NCBI GenBank assembly: GCA_902806215.1
Contig: CADCVT010000345.1
Span: 1-16,210, forward strand
Length of the DNA stretch: 16,210 bases
Source of the DNA: an uncultured Solirubrobacteraceae bacterium
GTDB taxonomy: Bacteria > Actinomycetota > Thermoleophilia > Solirubrobacterales > Solirubrobacteraceae
Reading direction: 5' to 3'
Positions 1-8,243 of this stretch are shown piece by piece (within the stretch, counting starts at the first letter, position 1; each line of letters starts with the position of its first letter). The notes under the pieces were generated by a model. It saw nothing but the letters and a program-made list of their open reading frames with translations. It did no database searches and was not told the DNA's origin. The position numbers were made by a program, and so were the translations under genes.

Positions 1-1
1 C

Positions 2-511
2 TTCGGGTCGATGAACGTGCTCGACAACACCGCCTTCCCGCTGCGCCAGCACACGGACAAGGGCGAGGACGAGATCACGGACATCGTGATGCGCCGCCTG
101 ACCGAGGTCGGCCTCGGCGAGGCGACCGACAAGATGCCCAACGAGCTGTCGGGCGGCATGCGCAAGCGCGCCGGGTTCGCACGCGCGCTCGTGCTCGACC
201 CGGACATCGTCCTCTTCGACGAGCCGGACTCCGGACTGGACCCGGTGCGCACCGCGCTCCTGGGCGAGCTCATCCAGGAGATCCACGCGGAGATGATGGA
301 CGAGCGCTCCGACGGTGACCGCAGGGCCCCCGCCTTCACGATCATCACCCACGACATCATGACCGCCCGCCGCGTCGCCGAGCACATCTCGGTGCTGTGG
401 AAGGGCCGCATCGTGGAGTCCGGCCCGGCCGAGGAGCTCTTCGAGTCCGACAAGCCGTTCGTGCGCCAGTTCCTGTCCGGGGAGTCGCAAGGCCCCCTCG
501 GTATGGAGTAA
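2..511 (+). CDS. Mce/Mla-type ABC transporter ATP-binding protein (5' end outside window)
   Basis: C-terminal part of an ABC ATPase of the MlaF/Mkl (MceG) type, which energises lipid transport by MCE systems from the cytoplasmic side of the membrane. The reading frame is open back to the window edge (F-G-S precedes the first ATG at 11), so the Walker A half lies upstream and the ATG at 11 is internal. Visible are the signature LSGGM followed by RKRAGFARAL (near 146-190), Walker B IVLFDEPD with its glutamate, the D-loop SGLDPV, and the H-loop histidine in IITHD. The tail PFVRQFLSGESQGPLGM resembles the C-terminus of Mce-associated ATPases (known family style). It is followed after 110 bp by six MCE-domain genes on the same strand, which fits one transport system; the YrbE/MlaE permeases would be expected upstream. 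Identification as an Mce ATPase is strong; the substrate is unknown. Confidence 0.93.
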   Translation, partial: FGSMNVLDNTAFPLRQHTDKGEDEITDIVMRRLTEVGLGEATDKMPNELSGGMRKRAGFARALVLDPDIVLFDEPDSGLDPVRTALLGELIQEIHAEMMDERSDGDRRAPAFTIITHDIMTARRVAEHISVLWKGRIVESGPAEELFESDKPFVRQFLSGESQGPLGME

Positions 512-621
512 GACCTAACACGCACTGAACATCAGGGGGATAGACATCACCCCGTCGGTCCCCGGTCTGTCGTACCCCCACCTCTGTCCCGCACCCGCCC
601 CCACCCGCTTAGGACGTCGTC
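512..621 (+). other. C-rich gap between ATPase and first mce gene
   Basis: 110 bp without a gene, the only real spacing inside the mce cassette. Its right half (about 571-610) is a C-rich, G-poor tract on the plus strand, the kind of unstructured RNA Rho prefers. The last bases contain AGGA (611-614), seven bases before the TTG start at 622, a plausible ribosome binding site. I see no convincing -35/-10 pair and no strong hairpin, so whether the ATPase and mce genes are cotranscribed cannot be decided from sequence alone. Confidence 0.5.
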
Positions 622-1962
622 TTGACGGCCGCCCGCGCTGTCGCGCTGGCGGCCCTCGTCGTCGCGGGCGTGCTCGTGGCGATGATGCTGCTCGGCGGCA
701 ACGAGATGACGGCGTACAAGCTGCGCTTCCAGAACGCGGGCCAGCTCGTCAAGGACGACGACGTGCAGATCGGCGGGCGCCGCATCGGCCGCGTCACCGA
801 CATCCTCCTCACGAACCAGAACGAGGCCGAGGTCGGGATCGAGGTCACCAAGGAGTTCGCCCCGCTGCGCGAGGGGACGACCGCCACGATCCGTCAGACC
901 TCGCTGTCGGGCATCGCCAACCGCTACATCGAGCTGAAGGCCGGCCCGAACAACGCCGACGAGCTCGAGGCCAACGCGCTGCTGCCGACGAGCGACACGC
1001 AGGACGCGGTCGACCTCGACCAGCTGTTCAACACGCTCGACCCGAAGGCGCGCCGCTCGCTGCAGCGGGTCATCCAGGGCTCGGCGACGCAGTTCGAGGG
1101 CAAGGGCGAGGCCGCGAACGCCGCCGCCAAGTACTTCAACCCCGCCATCTCGACGACGCGCGAGCTCGTCAACGAGCTCACGCGCGACCAGCGCACGCTC
1201 GAGCGCTTCATCGTCGACGGCGCGAAGGCGATTGGCGCGCTGGCCGAGAAGCGCGAGACGCTCACCGACCTCGTCTCCAACGCGAACGGCGCCGCGCAGG
1301 GCATCGCCAACGAGAACGAGGCGTTCGCCAACGTCCTCGAGCAGCTGCCGCAGACGCTGCGCCGCGGCAACACGACGTTCGTCAACCTGCGCGCGACGCT
1401 CACCGACCTCGACGTGCTCGTCGAGGAGAGCAAGCCCGCGACGAGGGACCTCGAGCCGTTCCTGCGCGAGCTGCGCCCGCTCGTCCGCGCGTCGCGCCCG
1501 ACGATCCGCGACCTGCGCCTCGCCATCCGGGCGCCGGGCGCCGACAACGACCTGACCGAGCTCATGCGCAAGGCGCCGCGGCTCGCGTCGACCGCTGAGC
1601 CCGCGCTGCGCAACACGTCCACGACGCTGCGCAAGCTCACGCCGGTGCTCGACTTCATCCGCCCGTACTCGTCGGACCTCGTGGGCTGGTTCCGCGACTT
1701 CGGCCAAGGCGTCGCCAACTACGACGCCAACGGCCACTTCGCGCGCATCCAGCCGGTCTACAACACGTTCTCCTTCACGGACAACGCGGCCGGCGGCATG
1801 CTGACCCCGCAGGATCCCGACGACCGCCTCGTCGGCCTCCAGCAGGGCGTCTACAAGCGCTGCCCCGGCGGCGGCACGCAGCCCGCACGCGACGGCTCGA
1901 CGCCGAACAAGGACGACGGGGACCTCGACTGCGACCAGCGGCAGGTGCCGCCCGGCCCATGA
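622..1962 (+). CDS. MCE (MlaD) family protein, first of six
   Basis: 446-aa membrane-anchored MCE protein, likely one subunit of a hexameric lipid-conducting tunnel outside the cytoplasmic membrane. An N-terminal hydrophobic helix (residues 5-24) is an uncleaved anchor. The MCE domain follows (about 30-108) with the family pattern DVQIGGRRIGRVTDI and the closing strand NRYIELKAG. Residues 130-330 are a long helical region rich in Leu, Arg and Glu, ending in a conserved cap (LDFIRPYSSDLVGWF). The tail has two cysteines. The start is TTG: an in-frame stop at 610-612 leaves no earlier choice, and AGGA sits seven bases upstream. The stop overlaps the next start (ATGA). By order it would be the MceA-like subunit, but assignment to a mycobacterial letter is inference. 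Confidence 0.93.
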   Translation: MTAARAVALAALVVAGVLVAMMLLGGNEMTAYKLRFQNAGQLVKDDDVQIGGRRIGRVTDILLTNQNEAEVGIEVTKEFAPLREGTTATIRQTSLSGIANRYIELKAGPNNADELEANALLPTSDTQDAVDLDQLFNTLDPKARRSLQRVIQGSATQFEGKGEAANAAAKYFNPAISTTRELVNELTRDQRTLERFIVDGAKAIGALAEKRETLTDLVSNANGAAQGIANENEAFANVLEQLPQTLRRGNTTFVNLRATLTDLDVLVEESKPATRDLEPFLRELRPLVRASRPTIRDLRLAIRAPGADNDLTELMRKAPRLASTAEPALRNTSTTLRKLTPVLDFIRPYSSDLVGWFRDFGQGVANYDANGHFARIQPVYNTFSFTDNAAGGMLTPQDPDDRLVGLQQGVYKRCPGGGTQPARDGSTPNKDDGDLDCDQRQVPPGP

Positions 1963-3545
1963 GAAGGCTCATCGCCATCACCGTCGTGCTCATCGCCACC
2001 GGCGTGGTCGCCGTGCTGGGCACGGGCGCGGGCGAGGACAACGACAAGGTGGGGTCCTACGAGGTCCGGGCGATCTTCGACAACGCCTTCTCCCTGATCA
2101 AGGGCGAGGACATCCGCATCTCGGGCGTCAACGTCGGCAAGATCACAAAGCTCGAGGTCACGCCGGACAACCGCGCCGCGGTGATCTTCCGCATCGACCA
2201 GCCGGGCTTCAACGACTTCCGCGAGGACGCGAAGTGCACGATCCGCCCGCAGTCGCTCATCGGCGAGAAGTACGTCGAGTGCTCGCTGACGCAGCCGCGC
2301 CCGCAGGGCGACCCGCTGCCGCCGCCGCTCAAGAAGATCGCCAAGGGCGAGCCCGGCGCCGGGCAGTACCTGCTCCCGGTCACCCGCACGTCCAAGCCGG
2401 TCGACATCGACCTCATCAACAACGTCACCCGGCTCCCTGAACGCCAGCGCCTGGCGATCATCCTCAACGAGCTCGGCGCCGGCCTGGCCGGCCGCTCGGG
2501 CGACCTCAACGAGACGATCCGCCGCGCCAACCCCGCGCTCGGCGCCGTCAACGAGGTCCTCGAGATCCTCGGTGAGCAGAACCAGGTGCTGCGCGACCTC
2601 GCGACGAACTCCGACGAGGTGCTCGCACCGCTCGCCCGTGACCGCAACCGCGTGACGAGCTTCATCGAGAACGCCGGCACCGTCTCGCGCGCCACCGCCG
2701 AGCGCCGCGCCGACCTCGAGCAGAACTTCGAGCGCCTCCCGCGGTTCCTCGAGGAGCTGCGCCCGACGATGCAGCGCCTCGGCTCGTTCTCCGACGAGTT
2801 CCGTCCGGTGCTCACCGATCTCCAGGCCGCCGCGCCGTCGGTCAACCGCCTCTTCCGCGAGCTCGGCCCCTTCAGCGAGGCCGGCAGGCCCGCGCTGCGC
2901 ACCCTCGGCGAGGCCGCCGACGTCGGCCGTCCCGCGCTCTTGGCGTCGCGGCCGATCATCCGCGACATCACCCGGCTCACCGAGCAGGCCGCGCCGGTCG
3001 CCAAGGACCTCGCGGAGCTCGGCACGAGCCTGCGCGACACGGGCGGCATCGAGCGCCTGATGGACTACATCTTCTTCCAGGCCAGCGCGGTCAACGGCTT
3101 CGACCAGTTCGGTCACTACCTCCGCGCGAGCCTCATCGTCAACACGTGCTCGCAGTACCAGGTCGATCCGGCCCCGGGCTGCTCGTCGAACTACACGCGC
3201 CCCGAGAGCGCGCAGGCGCGGGCCGCGTCGATGAAGACGTCGAACATCACGAAGCTGTTCCGCGCGTCGGGCAAGCCGAACGACGCGCCGGGCGCCGACC
3301 ACTCGGCTGCCGCGCAGCGTGGTGCCGGGACCAACGACGGCAGCAGTGACGAAGAGGCCGGCCGCCGTGAGGACAAGCAGCCGTCCGGTTCCTCGTCGCG
3401 CTCCTCGGGCGGTCCCGCGCTGAAGCTCCCGTCCGCGATGCTGCCGGGTCAGACCGCCGCGCCCGCTCCGCCCGCGCAGGGCGCACCGTCGCCCGACAGC
3501 GCCGAGGCCGGCCTCCTCGACTACCTCCTCGGGAGCGGCTCGTGA
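1959..3545 (+). CDS. MCE (MlaD) family protein, second of six
   Basis: 528-aa MCE protein. TM anchor at residues 4-21, MCE domain at about 33-112 (DIRISGVNVGKITKL, then CTIRPQSLIGEKYVEC), a long amphipathic helical region (about 150-370) and a cap segment (MDYIFFQASAVNGFDQFG near 365-385). From about residue 410 the protein is low-complexity: Ser, Gly, Asp and Pro-rich, probably disordered outside the cell. Cys93 and Cys108 flank neighbouring strands of the MCE domain and could form a disulfide; none of the other five has this pair. ATG overlaps the previous TGA (ATGA), so it is translationally coupled, and the next gene overlaps it by GTGA. Likely one distinct subunit of a heterohexamer (inference from the six-gene row). 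Confidence 0.93.
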   Translation: MRRLIAITVVLIATGVVAVLGTGAGEDNDKVGSYEVRAIFDNAFSLIKGEDIRISGVNVGKITKLEVTPDNRAAVIFRIDQPGFNDFREDAKCTIRPQSLIGEKYVECSLTQPRPQGDPLPPPLKKIAKGEPGAGQYLLPVTRTSKPVDIDLINNVTRLPERQRLAIILNELGAGLAGRSGDLNETIRRANPALGAVNEVLEILGEQNQVLRDLATNSDEVLAPLARDRNRVTSFIENAGTVSRATAERRADLEQNFERLPRFLEELRPTMQRLGSFSDEFRPVLTDLQAAAPSVNRLFRELGPFSEAGRPALRTLGEAADVGRPALLASRPIIRDITRLTEQAAPVAKDLAELGTSLRDTGGIERLMDYIFFQASAVNGFDQFGHYLRASLIVNTCSQYQVDPAPGCSSNYTRPESAQARAASMKTSNITKLFRASGKPNDAPGADHSAAAQRGAGTNDGSSDEEAGRREDKQPSGSSSRSSGGPALKLPSAMLPGQTAAPAPPAQGAPSPDSAEAGLLDYLLGSGS

Positions 3546-5059
3546 AGCGGCGCGGCGCATCGTCCATCGCGGCGAACCCCGTCCTCATCGGCGCGGCCAC
3601 GACGCTCGTCGTGATCGTCGCGGTCTTCCTCGCGTACAACGCGAACAACGGCCTGCCGTTCGTGCCCACGTACGACCTCCGCGCGACGGTGCCCAACGCG
3701 CAGAACCTCGTGCGCGGCAACGAGGTGCGCATCGGCGGCACGCGCGTCGGCGTCGTCAACGAGATCACGCCGAAGAAGCGCCGCGACGGCACGACCTACG
3801 CGACGCTCGACCTCAAGCTCGAGACGATCGTCAAGCCGCTTCCGACCGACTCGACGATCCTCGTCCGCCCGCGCTCGGCGCTCGGCCTGAAGTACGTCGA
3901 GATCACGAAGGGCCAGGGCCGCGACGGCTTCGAGGCCGGCGACACGATCCCGCTTGCGCGCGCCACGCCCGAGCCGGTCGAGATCGACGAGTTCTTCTCC
4001 ACGTTCGACGAGCCGACGCGCGCCGCGTCGCGCACGAACCTCAACGAGTTCGGCGGCGCGCTCGCCGGCCGCGGGCGCTCGCTCAACGGCGCGCTCGGCG
4101 CGCTGCCAGGTCTGCTGCGCAACCTCCAGCCGGTGGCCGAGAACCTCTCGGACCCGCGGACCGATCTCGAGGGCTTCTTCCAGGGCCTCGGACAGGCGGC
4201 GGCCGAGGTCGCTCCGGTCGCCGAGGAGCAGGCCAGCCTCTTCCGCAACCTCGACACGACGTTCGGCGCGCTCGCCGACGTGGCGCCGCAGCTGCAGGAC
4301 ACGATCTCCACCGGCCCGGAGGCGCTCCAGGCCGGCATCGAGGGCTTCCCCGTCCAGCGTCCGTTCCTGCGCAACAGCGAGGGCCTCTTCCGCGAGCTGC
4401 GGCCCGGGATCCGGGCGATCCGCAACGCGGCGCCCGACCTGTCGTCGGCGTTCGCGCTCGGCCGCGGGTCGCTGCGGCGCTCGGTCGCGCTCAACCGCGA
4501 GCTGTCGCCGACGTTCCGCGCGATCCAGGCGTTCGCCGAGGATCCCATGTCCTCGCTCGGCCTGAACGGCCTGCGCAACGCCACCGGCATCCTGCGGCCG
4601 ATCACGCGCGACCTCGCGCCCGTCCAGACGGTGTGCAACTACCTGACCCTCTGGTTCCGCAACGTCGCCTCGCACCTGTCCGAGGGCGACGCCCAGGGCA
4701 CGTGGCAGCGCTTCATCATCATCGCGGCGCCCTCGGGCCCGAACAACGAGGGCGGCCCCTCCAACGGCCCCGCGAGCGGTCCCGTCACGGCTCCGCGTCA
4801 GGCGGTCGTGCCGGCGCCCGGCGGCGGCGACACCGAGGGCAACTTCCTGCATCAGAACCCGTACCCGAACACGCCGGGCGCGGGACGCACGAACGAGTGC
4901 GAGTCCGGCAACGAGCCCTGGCTCAAGGGCCGCAAGGTCCTCGGCAACGTCCCGGGCAACCAGGGCCTCAGCACCGAGAAGACGAAGATCATCCGCGACA
5001 GCGAGGGCAGCCTGCCGTCGCAGGCGCCGCCCCCGGACTACGCGGGAGGCGGGGACTGA
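3542..5059 (+). CDS. MCE (MlaD) family protein, third of six
   Basis: 505-aa MCE protein starting at GTG, with GGGAG seven bases upstream and a GTGA overlap with the preceding stop. The TM helix is at residues 14-32, preceded by a basic cytoplasmic stub (KRRG). The MCE domain is at about 44-123 (EVRIGGTRVGVVNEI; LGLKYVEITKG). The helical tunnel-type region spans about 145-370 and includes GALAGRGRSLNGAL, a pattern shared with the second and sixth proteins. The cap segment VQTVCNYLTLWFRNVASHLS is near residues 360-380. The C-terminal ~120 residues are Gly/Pro/Asn-rich and look disordered. The stop overlaps the next ATG by one base (TGATG). Function as a lipid-transport subunit follows from the family; the individual role is unknown. 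Confidence 0.93.
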   Translation: MKRRGASSIAANPVLIGAATTLVVIVAVFLAYNANNGLPFVPTYDLRATVPNAQNLVRGNEVRIGGTRVGVVNEITPKKRRDGTTYATLDLKLETIVKPLPTDSTILVRPRSALGLKYVEITKGQGRDGFEAGDTIPLARATPEPVEIDEFFSTFDEPTRAASRTNLNEFGGALAGRGRSLNGALGALPGLLRNLQPVAENLSDPRTDLEGFFQGLGQAAAEVAPVAEEQASLFRNLDTTFGALADVAPQLQDTISTGPEALQAGIEGFPVQRPFLRNSEGLFRELRPGIRAIRNAAPDLSSAFALGRGSLRRSVALNRELSPTFRAIQAFAEDPMSSLGLNGLRNATGILRPITRDLAPVQTVCNYLTLWFRNVASHLSEGDAQGTWQRFIIIAAPSGPNNEGGPSNGPASGPVTAPRQAVVPAPGGGDTEGNFLHQNPYPNTPGAGRTNECESGNEPWLKGRKVLGNVPGNQGLSTEKTKIIRDSEGSLPSQAPPPDYAGGGD

Positions 5060-6810
5060 TGGCCGACAAGCGCCGCGTCCTGCGCAAGGACCGCACCGGG
5101 ATGAGCCCCGTCGCCGCCGCCCTGATCGTCCTGGTCATCGCCGGCATCGGGGTCTACCTCGGCTTCACGAAGGACATCCCGTTCACGCAGGGCTTCCGCA
5201 TGTCCGCGGTGTTCGAGACCTCGAACAACCTGCGCAAGAACTCGCCGGTGCGCATCGCCGGCGTCGAGGTCGGCCGCGTCAAGGACATCAAGCGCTTCCA
5301 GGACACGGACATGGCCGAGGTGGTCATGGAGATCAACAAGAAGGGCCTGCCGATCCACAAGGACGCGCGGGCCAAGATCCGGCCGCGCATCTTCCTCGAG
5401 GGCAACTTCTTCGTCGACCTGTCGCCGGGCACGCCCGACGCTCCGACGATCGACAAGGGCGACACGATCCCCGCGACGCAGACCTCGTCGCCGGTGCAGC
5501 TCGATCAGCTGCTCGGCGCCCTGCAGAGCGACACGCGCGAGGATCTCAAGACGCTGCTGGCCGAGTACGGCCGCGCGCTGGCGGGCCCGCCGGAGGAGAG
5601 CGACCGCCTGATGGAGGGCGCCGACGCGTCGACCCGCGGGGAGACCGGCGCCGAGTCGTTCAACGACACCTACGACGACGCGGGCCCCGCGCTGCGCGGC
5701 GCCTCGATCGTCAACGAGGCCTTCCTCGGCGAGGAGGAGCGCGATCTGTCGCGGCTCATCGCCGGGCTGCAGCTGGTCACCAGTGCGCTCGGGCGCAACG
5801 AGACGGTCCTGCAGGACTTCGTCGAGAACTTCAACACGACGCTGTCGATCTTCGCCGACGAGAAGGACAACGTCAGCGCGACGATCCGCGAGCTCGACGG
5901 GCTCCTGCCGCAGGCCGACCGGACGTTCGCCTCGCTCAACCGCTCGTTCCCGTCGGTGCGCGCGTTCTCCCGTGAGATCCTCCCCGGCGTCCGCGAGACG
6001 CCCGCGACGATCCGCGCGGCGCGCCCGTGGATCCGGCAGGCGCGCCTCCTGATGGGCCCGAACGAGCTCCAGGGCCTTGCCAAGGACCTGCGCCCGACCA
6101 CACGCGACCTCGCCGTGGCGACCGACGCAGCCGTCTCGCTGTTCCCGCTGCAGAACATGCTCGCCCGGTGCCAGAACGAGGTCGTCCTGCCGACCGGCGA
6201 CATCAAGATCACTGAGCCCGAGGGCCGCAAGCAGTTCGAGACCGGCGTCGAGAACTACAAGGAGTTCTGGTACGCGATGGCGGCGCTCGCCAGCGAGGGC
6301 CAGAACTTCGACGGCAACGGCGGCTACGTCCGCTTCCAGCCGGGCGGCGGCACGCAGACCCTCGGCACCGGCGCGTCGAACTCCGGCGGCCCGACGCAGT
6401 TCTTCAACCTCGCCAGCCCGCCGATCGGCACGCGCCCGGTGTACTCGGGCAAGCGCCCGCCGTACCGTCCGGACGTCGCCTGCCACACGCAGAAGATCCC
6501 GGACCTGAACTCGGCCCGCACCGGCGCGCCGGACGGCTCGCGCGGCCCGTCCTCCGGCCCGCCGCCCGGTCAGAGCACGTCGCCGCAGGCCGGCCCGTCG
6601 ACGCCGATCCCGTCGATCCCGCTCCAGCCCTCGCCGACCTCTGCGACCAACCCGGTGACCTCGCAGCTGCCGTCGGTCCCGCCGGTCGCCCGCGGCGCCT
6701 CGCGCAAGTCGGTCGCGTCCGAGCTCGTGAACCGCCTCAACCCCTTCCGCACCACCCCGCCGCGCAGGGCGACGAAGAAGAAGGCCGCGACGAAGAGGAC
6801 GGCGCGCTGA
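5059..6810 (+). CDS. MCE (MlaD) family protein, fourth of six, with a basic tail
   Basis: 583-aa MCE protein, the longest of the six. I chose ATG 5059 because it overlaps the preceding TGA and has GGGAGG nine bases upstream; the frame stays open further 5' only because of the high GC content. A basic N-terminus and TM helix (residues 16-36) precede the MCE domain (about 47-124; VRIAGVEVGRVKDI, FFVDLSPG). The helical region carries an acidic insertion (about 176-220) absent from its siblings. The cap segment includes FPLQNMLARCQNEV. After a Pro/Ser-rich stretch the protein ends in a Lys/Arg-rich tail (TPPRRATKKKAATKRTAR), odd for a protein expected outside the membrane; contact with cell-wall polyanions or phospholipid head groups is a guess. 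It overlaps the next gene by one base. Confidence 0.92.
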   Translation: MADKRRVLRKDRTGMSPVAAALIVLVIAGIGVYLGFTKDIPFTQGFRMSAVFETSNNLRKNSPVRIAGVEVGRVKDIKRFQDTDMAEVVMEINKKGLPIHKDARAKIRPRIFLEGNFFVDLSPGTPDAPTIDKGDTIPATQTSSPVQLDQLLGALQSDTREDLKTLLAEYGRALAGPPEESDRLMEGADASTRGETGAESFNDTYDDAGPALRGASIVNEAFLGEEERDLSRLIAGLQLVTSALGRNETVLQDFVENFNTTLSIFADEKDNVSATIRELDGLLPQADRTFASLNRSFPSVRAFSREILPGVRETPATIRAARPWIRQARLLMGPNELQGLAKDLRPTTRDLAVATDAAVSLFPLQNMLARCQNEVVLPTGDIKITEPEGRKQFETGVENYKEFWYAMAALASEGQNFDGNGGYVRFQPGGGTQTLGTGASNSGGPTQFFNLASPPIGTRPVYSGKRPPYRPDVACHTQKIPDLNSARTGAPDGSRGPSSGPPPGQSTSPQAGPSTPIPSIPLQPSPTSATNPVTSQLPSVPPVARGASRKSVASELVNRLNPFRTTPPRRATKKKAATKRTAR

Positions 6811-8243
6811 TGGCACGCGCGATCCGCAAGCACTACACCGACTTCATCGCGATCATCGTGCTGTTCGTGATCGCGGCCGGCGTGGGCGGCTACATCCTCT
6901 CGAACCAGCGCTTCTACCTGCCGCCGAGCGTCCCGGTGCTGGGCACGGACTTCTTCAAGATCAAGGGCGAGTTCCAGACCGCGAAGTCGGTCACGCCGGG
7001 CCAGGGCCAGACGGTCACGATCGCGGGCGTCAACGTCGGCGAGATCGCGAAGGTCGAGCTCGAGGACGGCCGCGCGCAGGTGACGATGCAGATCCGCCAG
7101 CGCTACGCCAAGCGGATCAAGAAGGACGCGACGCTCCTGCTGCGGCCGAAGACCGGCCTCGAGGACATGACGATCGAGATGACGCCGGGCTCGCCCGGCG
7201 CGCCGCGCGTGCCCGAAGGCTGGGTCATCCCGGTCCAGAACACGCTGCCCGACGTCAAGTTCGACGAGATCCTCGCGTCGCTCGACCGCGACACCCGCGA
7301 CTACCTCAAGCTGCTCGTCAACGGCGCCGGTGGCGGCCTGCGCGGGGCCGGCGACGACCTCGCCGCGACGTTCAAGCGCTTCGAGCCGGGCGCGCGTGAG
7401 CTGCGCCGCATCACCAGCGCACTGGAGGACCGGCGCGGGAACATCGCCCGCTCGATCCACAACCTGCAGCTGCTCGTGTCGGCCGTCGGCGAGAAGGACA
7501 CCCAGCTCTCGAGCCTGATCGACACCTCGAACGCCGTCTTCCGCTCGTTCGCCGCGCAGGACCGCAATCTGCGCTCGGCGCTGCAGCAGCTTCCGGGCAC
7601 GCTGAGCACGACGCGGACCGCGCTCGGCAAGACCGACCAGCTCGCCCGCGTCCTCGGCCCGGCGCTCGAGGACCTGCGGCCGACCGCCCGGCTGCTCGGC
7701 CCGACGCAGCGTCAGGTGCGGCCGTTCCTGCGCGACACGAGGCCGATCCTCCGCGACCAGCTGCGGCCCTTCGCCCGCGAGGTGCGCCCCGTGGTCCGCG
7801 ACCTGCGTCCCGCCGCCCGCGGCCTGTCCAACCTGACCCCGGACCTCGCGCAGACGTTCCGGATCCTCAACTACCTGTTCAACACGCTCGCCTACAACCC
7901 GCAGGGTCCGGGCGAGGAGGGCTACCTCTTCTGGGCGTCCTGGGTGAACCACCTCGGCTCGCTCGTGTTCAGCACGCAGGACGCCCATGGCCCGGTTCGC
8001 CGCGGCACGATCCTCGTGTCGTGCTCCACCGCGCGCGTCCTCGACACGATCGTCGCCGCCGACCCGCGCCTGGGCCTCATCAGCCAGCTCTCCGGCGTGC
8101 CCACCAGCGGGCAGACCTGCCCGTCGTCGGCCCAGGCCGGCGGCGCGGGTCCGAGCACCCCCGGCTCCGGTGGAGGCAGCTCGCCGCCGCCCACGACGCT
8201 GCTCCCGCCGCCTCCCGCTCCGCCTCCCGGAGGGGCCAAGTAG
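6810..8243 (+). CDS. MCE (MlaD) family protein, fifth of six
   Basis: 477-aa MCE protein. Basic N-terminus, TM helix at residues 11-31, MCE domain at about 50-127 (TVTIAGVNVGEIAKV; DMTIEMTPG), then the helical region (about 140-340). The cap is the clearest in the cassette: LNYLFNTLAYNPQG followed by EGYLFWASWVNHLG and QDAHGPVRRG, a pattern I recognise from other actinobacterial non-mycobacterial MCE proteins. The C-terminal ~40 residues are Gly then Pro-rich (PPPPAPPP), probably a flexible extension. There is no lipobox, although in mycobacterial operons the fifth protein (MceE) is a lipoprotein (known), so one-to-one equivalence does not hold. ATG overlaps the previous stop (TGATG) and the next gene starts immediately after TAG. 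Confidence 0.92.
   Translation: MARAIRKHYTDFIAIIVLFVIAAGVGGYILSNQRFYLPPSVPVLGTDFFKIKGEFQTAKSVTPGQGQTVTIAGVNVGEIAKVELEDGRAQVTMQIRQRYAKRIKKDATLLLRPKTGLEDMTIEMTPGSPGAPRVPEGWVIPVQNTLPDVKFDEILASLDRDTRDYLKLLVNGAGGGLRGAGDDLAATFKRFEPGARELRRITSALEDRRGNIARSIHNLQLLVSAVGEKDTQLSSLIDTSNAVFRSFAAQDRNLRSALQQLPGTLSTTRTALGKTDQLARVLGPALEDLRPTARLLGPTQRQVRPFLRDTRPILRDQLRPFAREVRPVVRDLRPAARGLSNLTPDLAQTFRILNYLFNTLAYNPQGPGEEGYLFWASWVNHLGSLVFSTQDAHGPVRRGTILVSCSTARVLDTIVAADPRLGLISQLSGVPTSGQTCPSSAQAGGAGPSTPGSGGGSSPPPTTLLPPPPAPPPGGAK

Noticed and set aside
535..555. GGGG...CCCC pairing after the ATPase gene as a terminator
   Set aside because: Only four or five pairs around a loop of about ten bases and no T-run; too weak to call.
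547..1737. Minus-strand open frame opposite the first mce gene
   Set aside because: Same shadow character; the plus-strand MCE protein has clear family motifs over the whole length.
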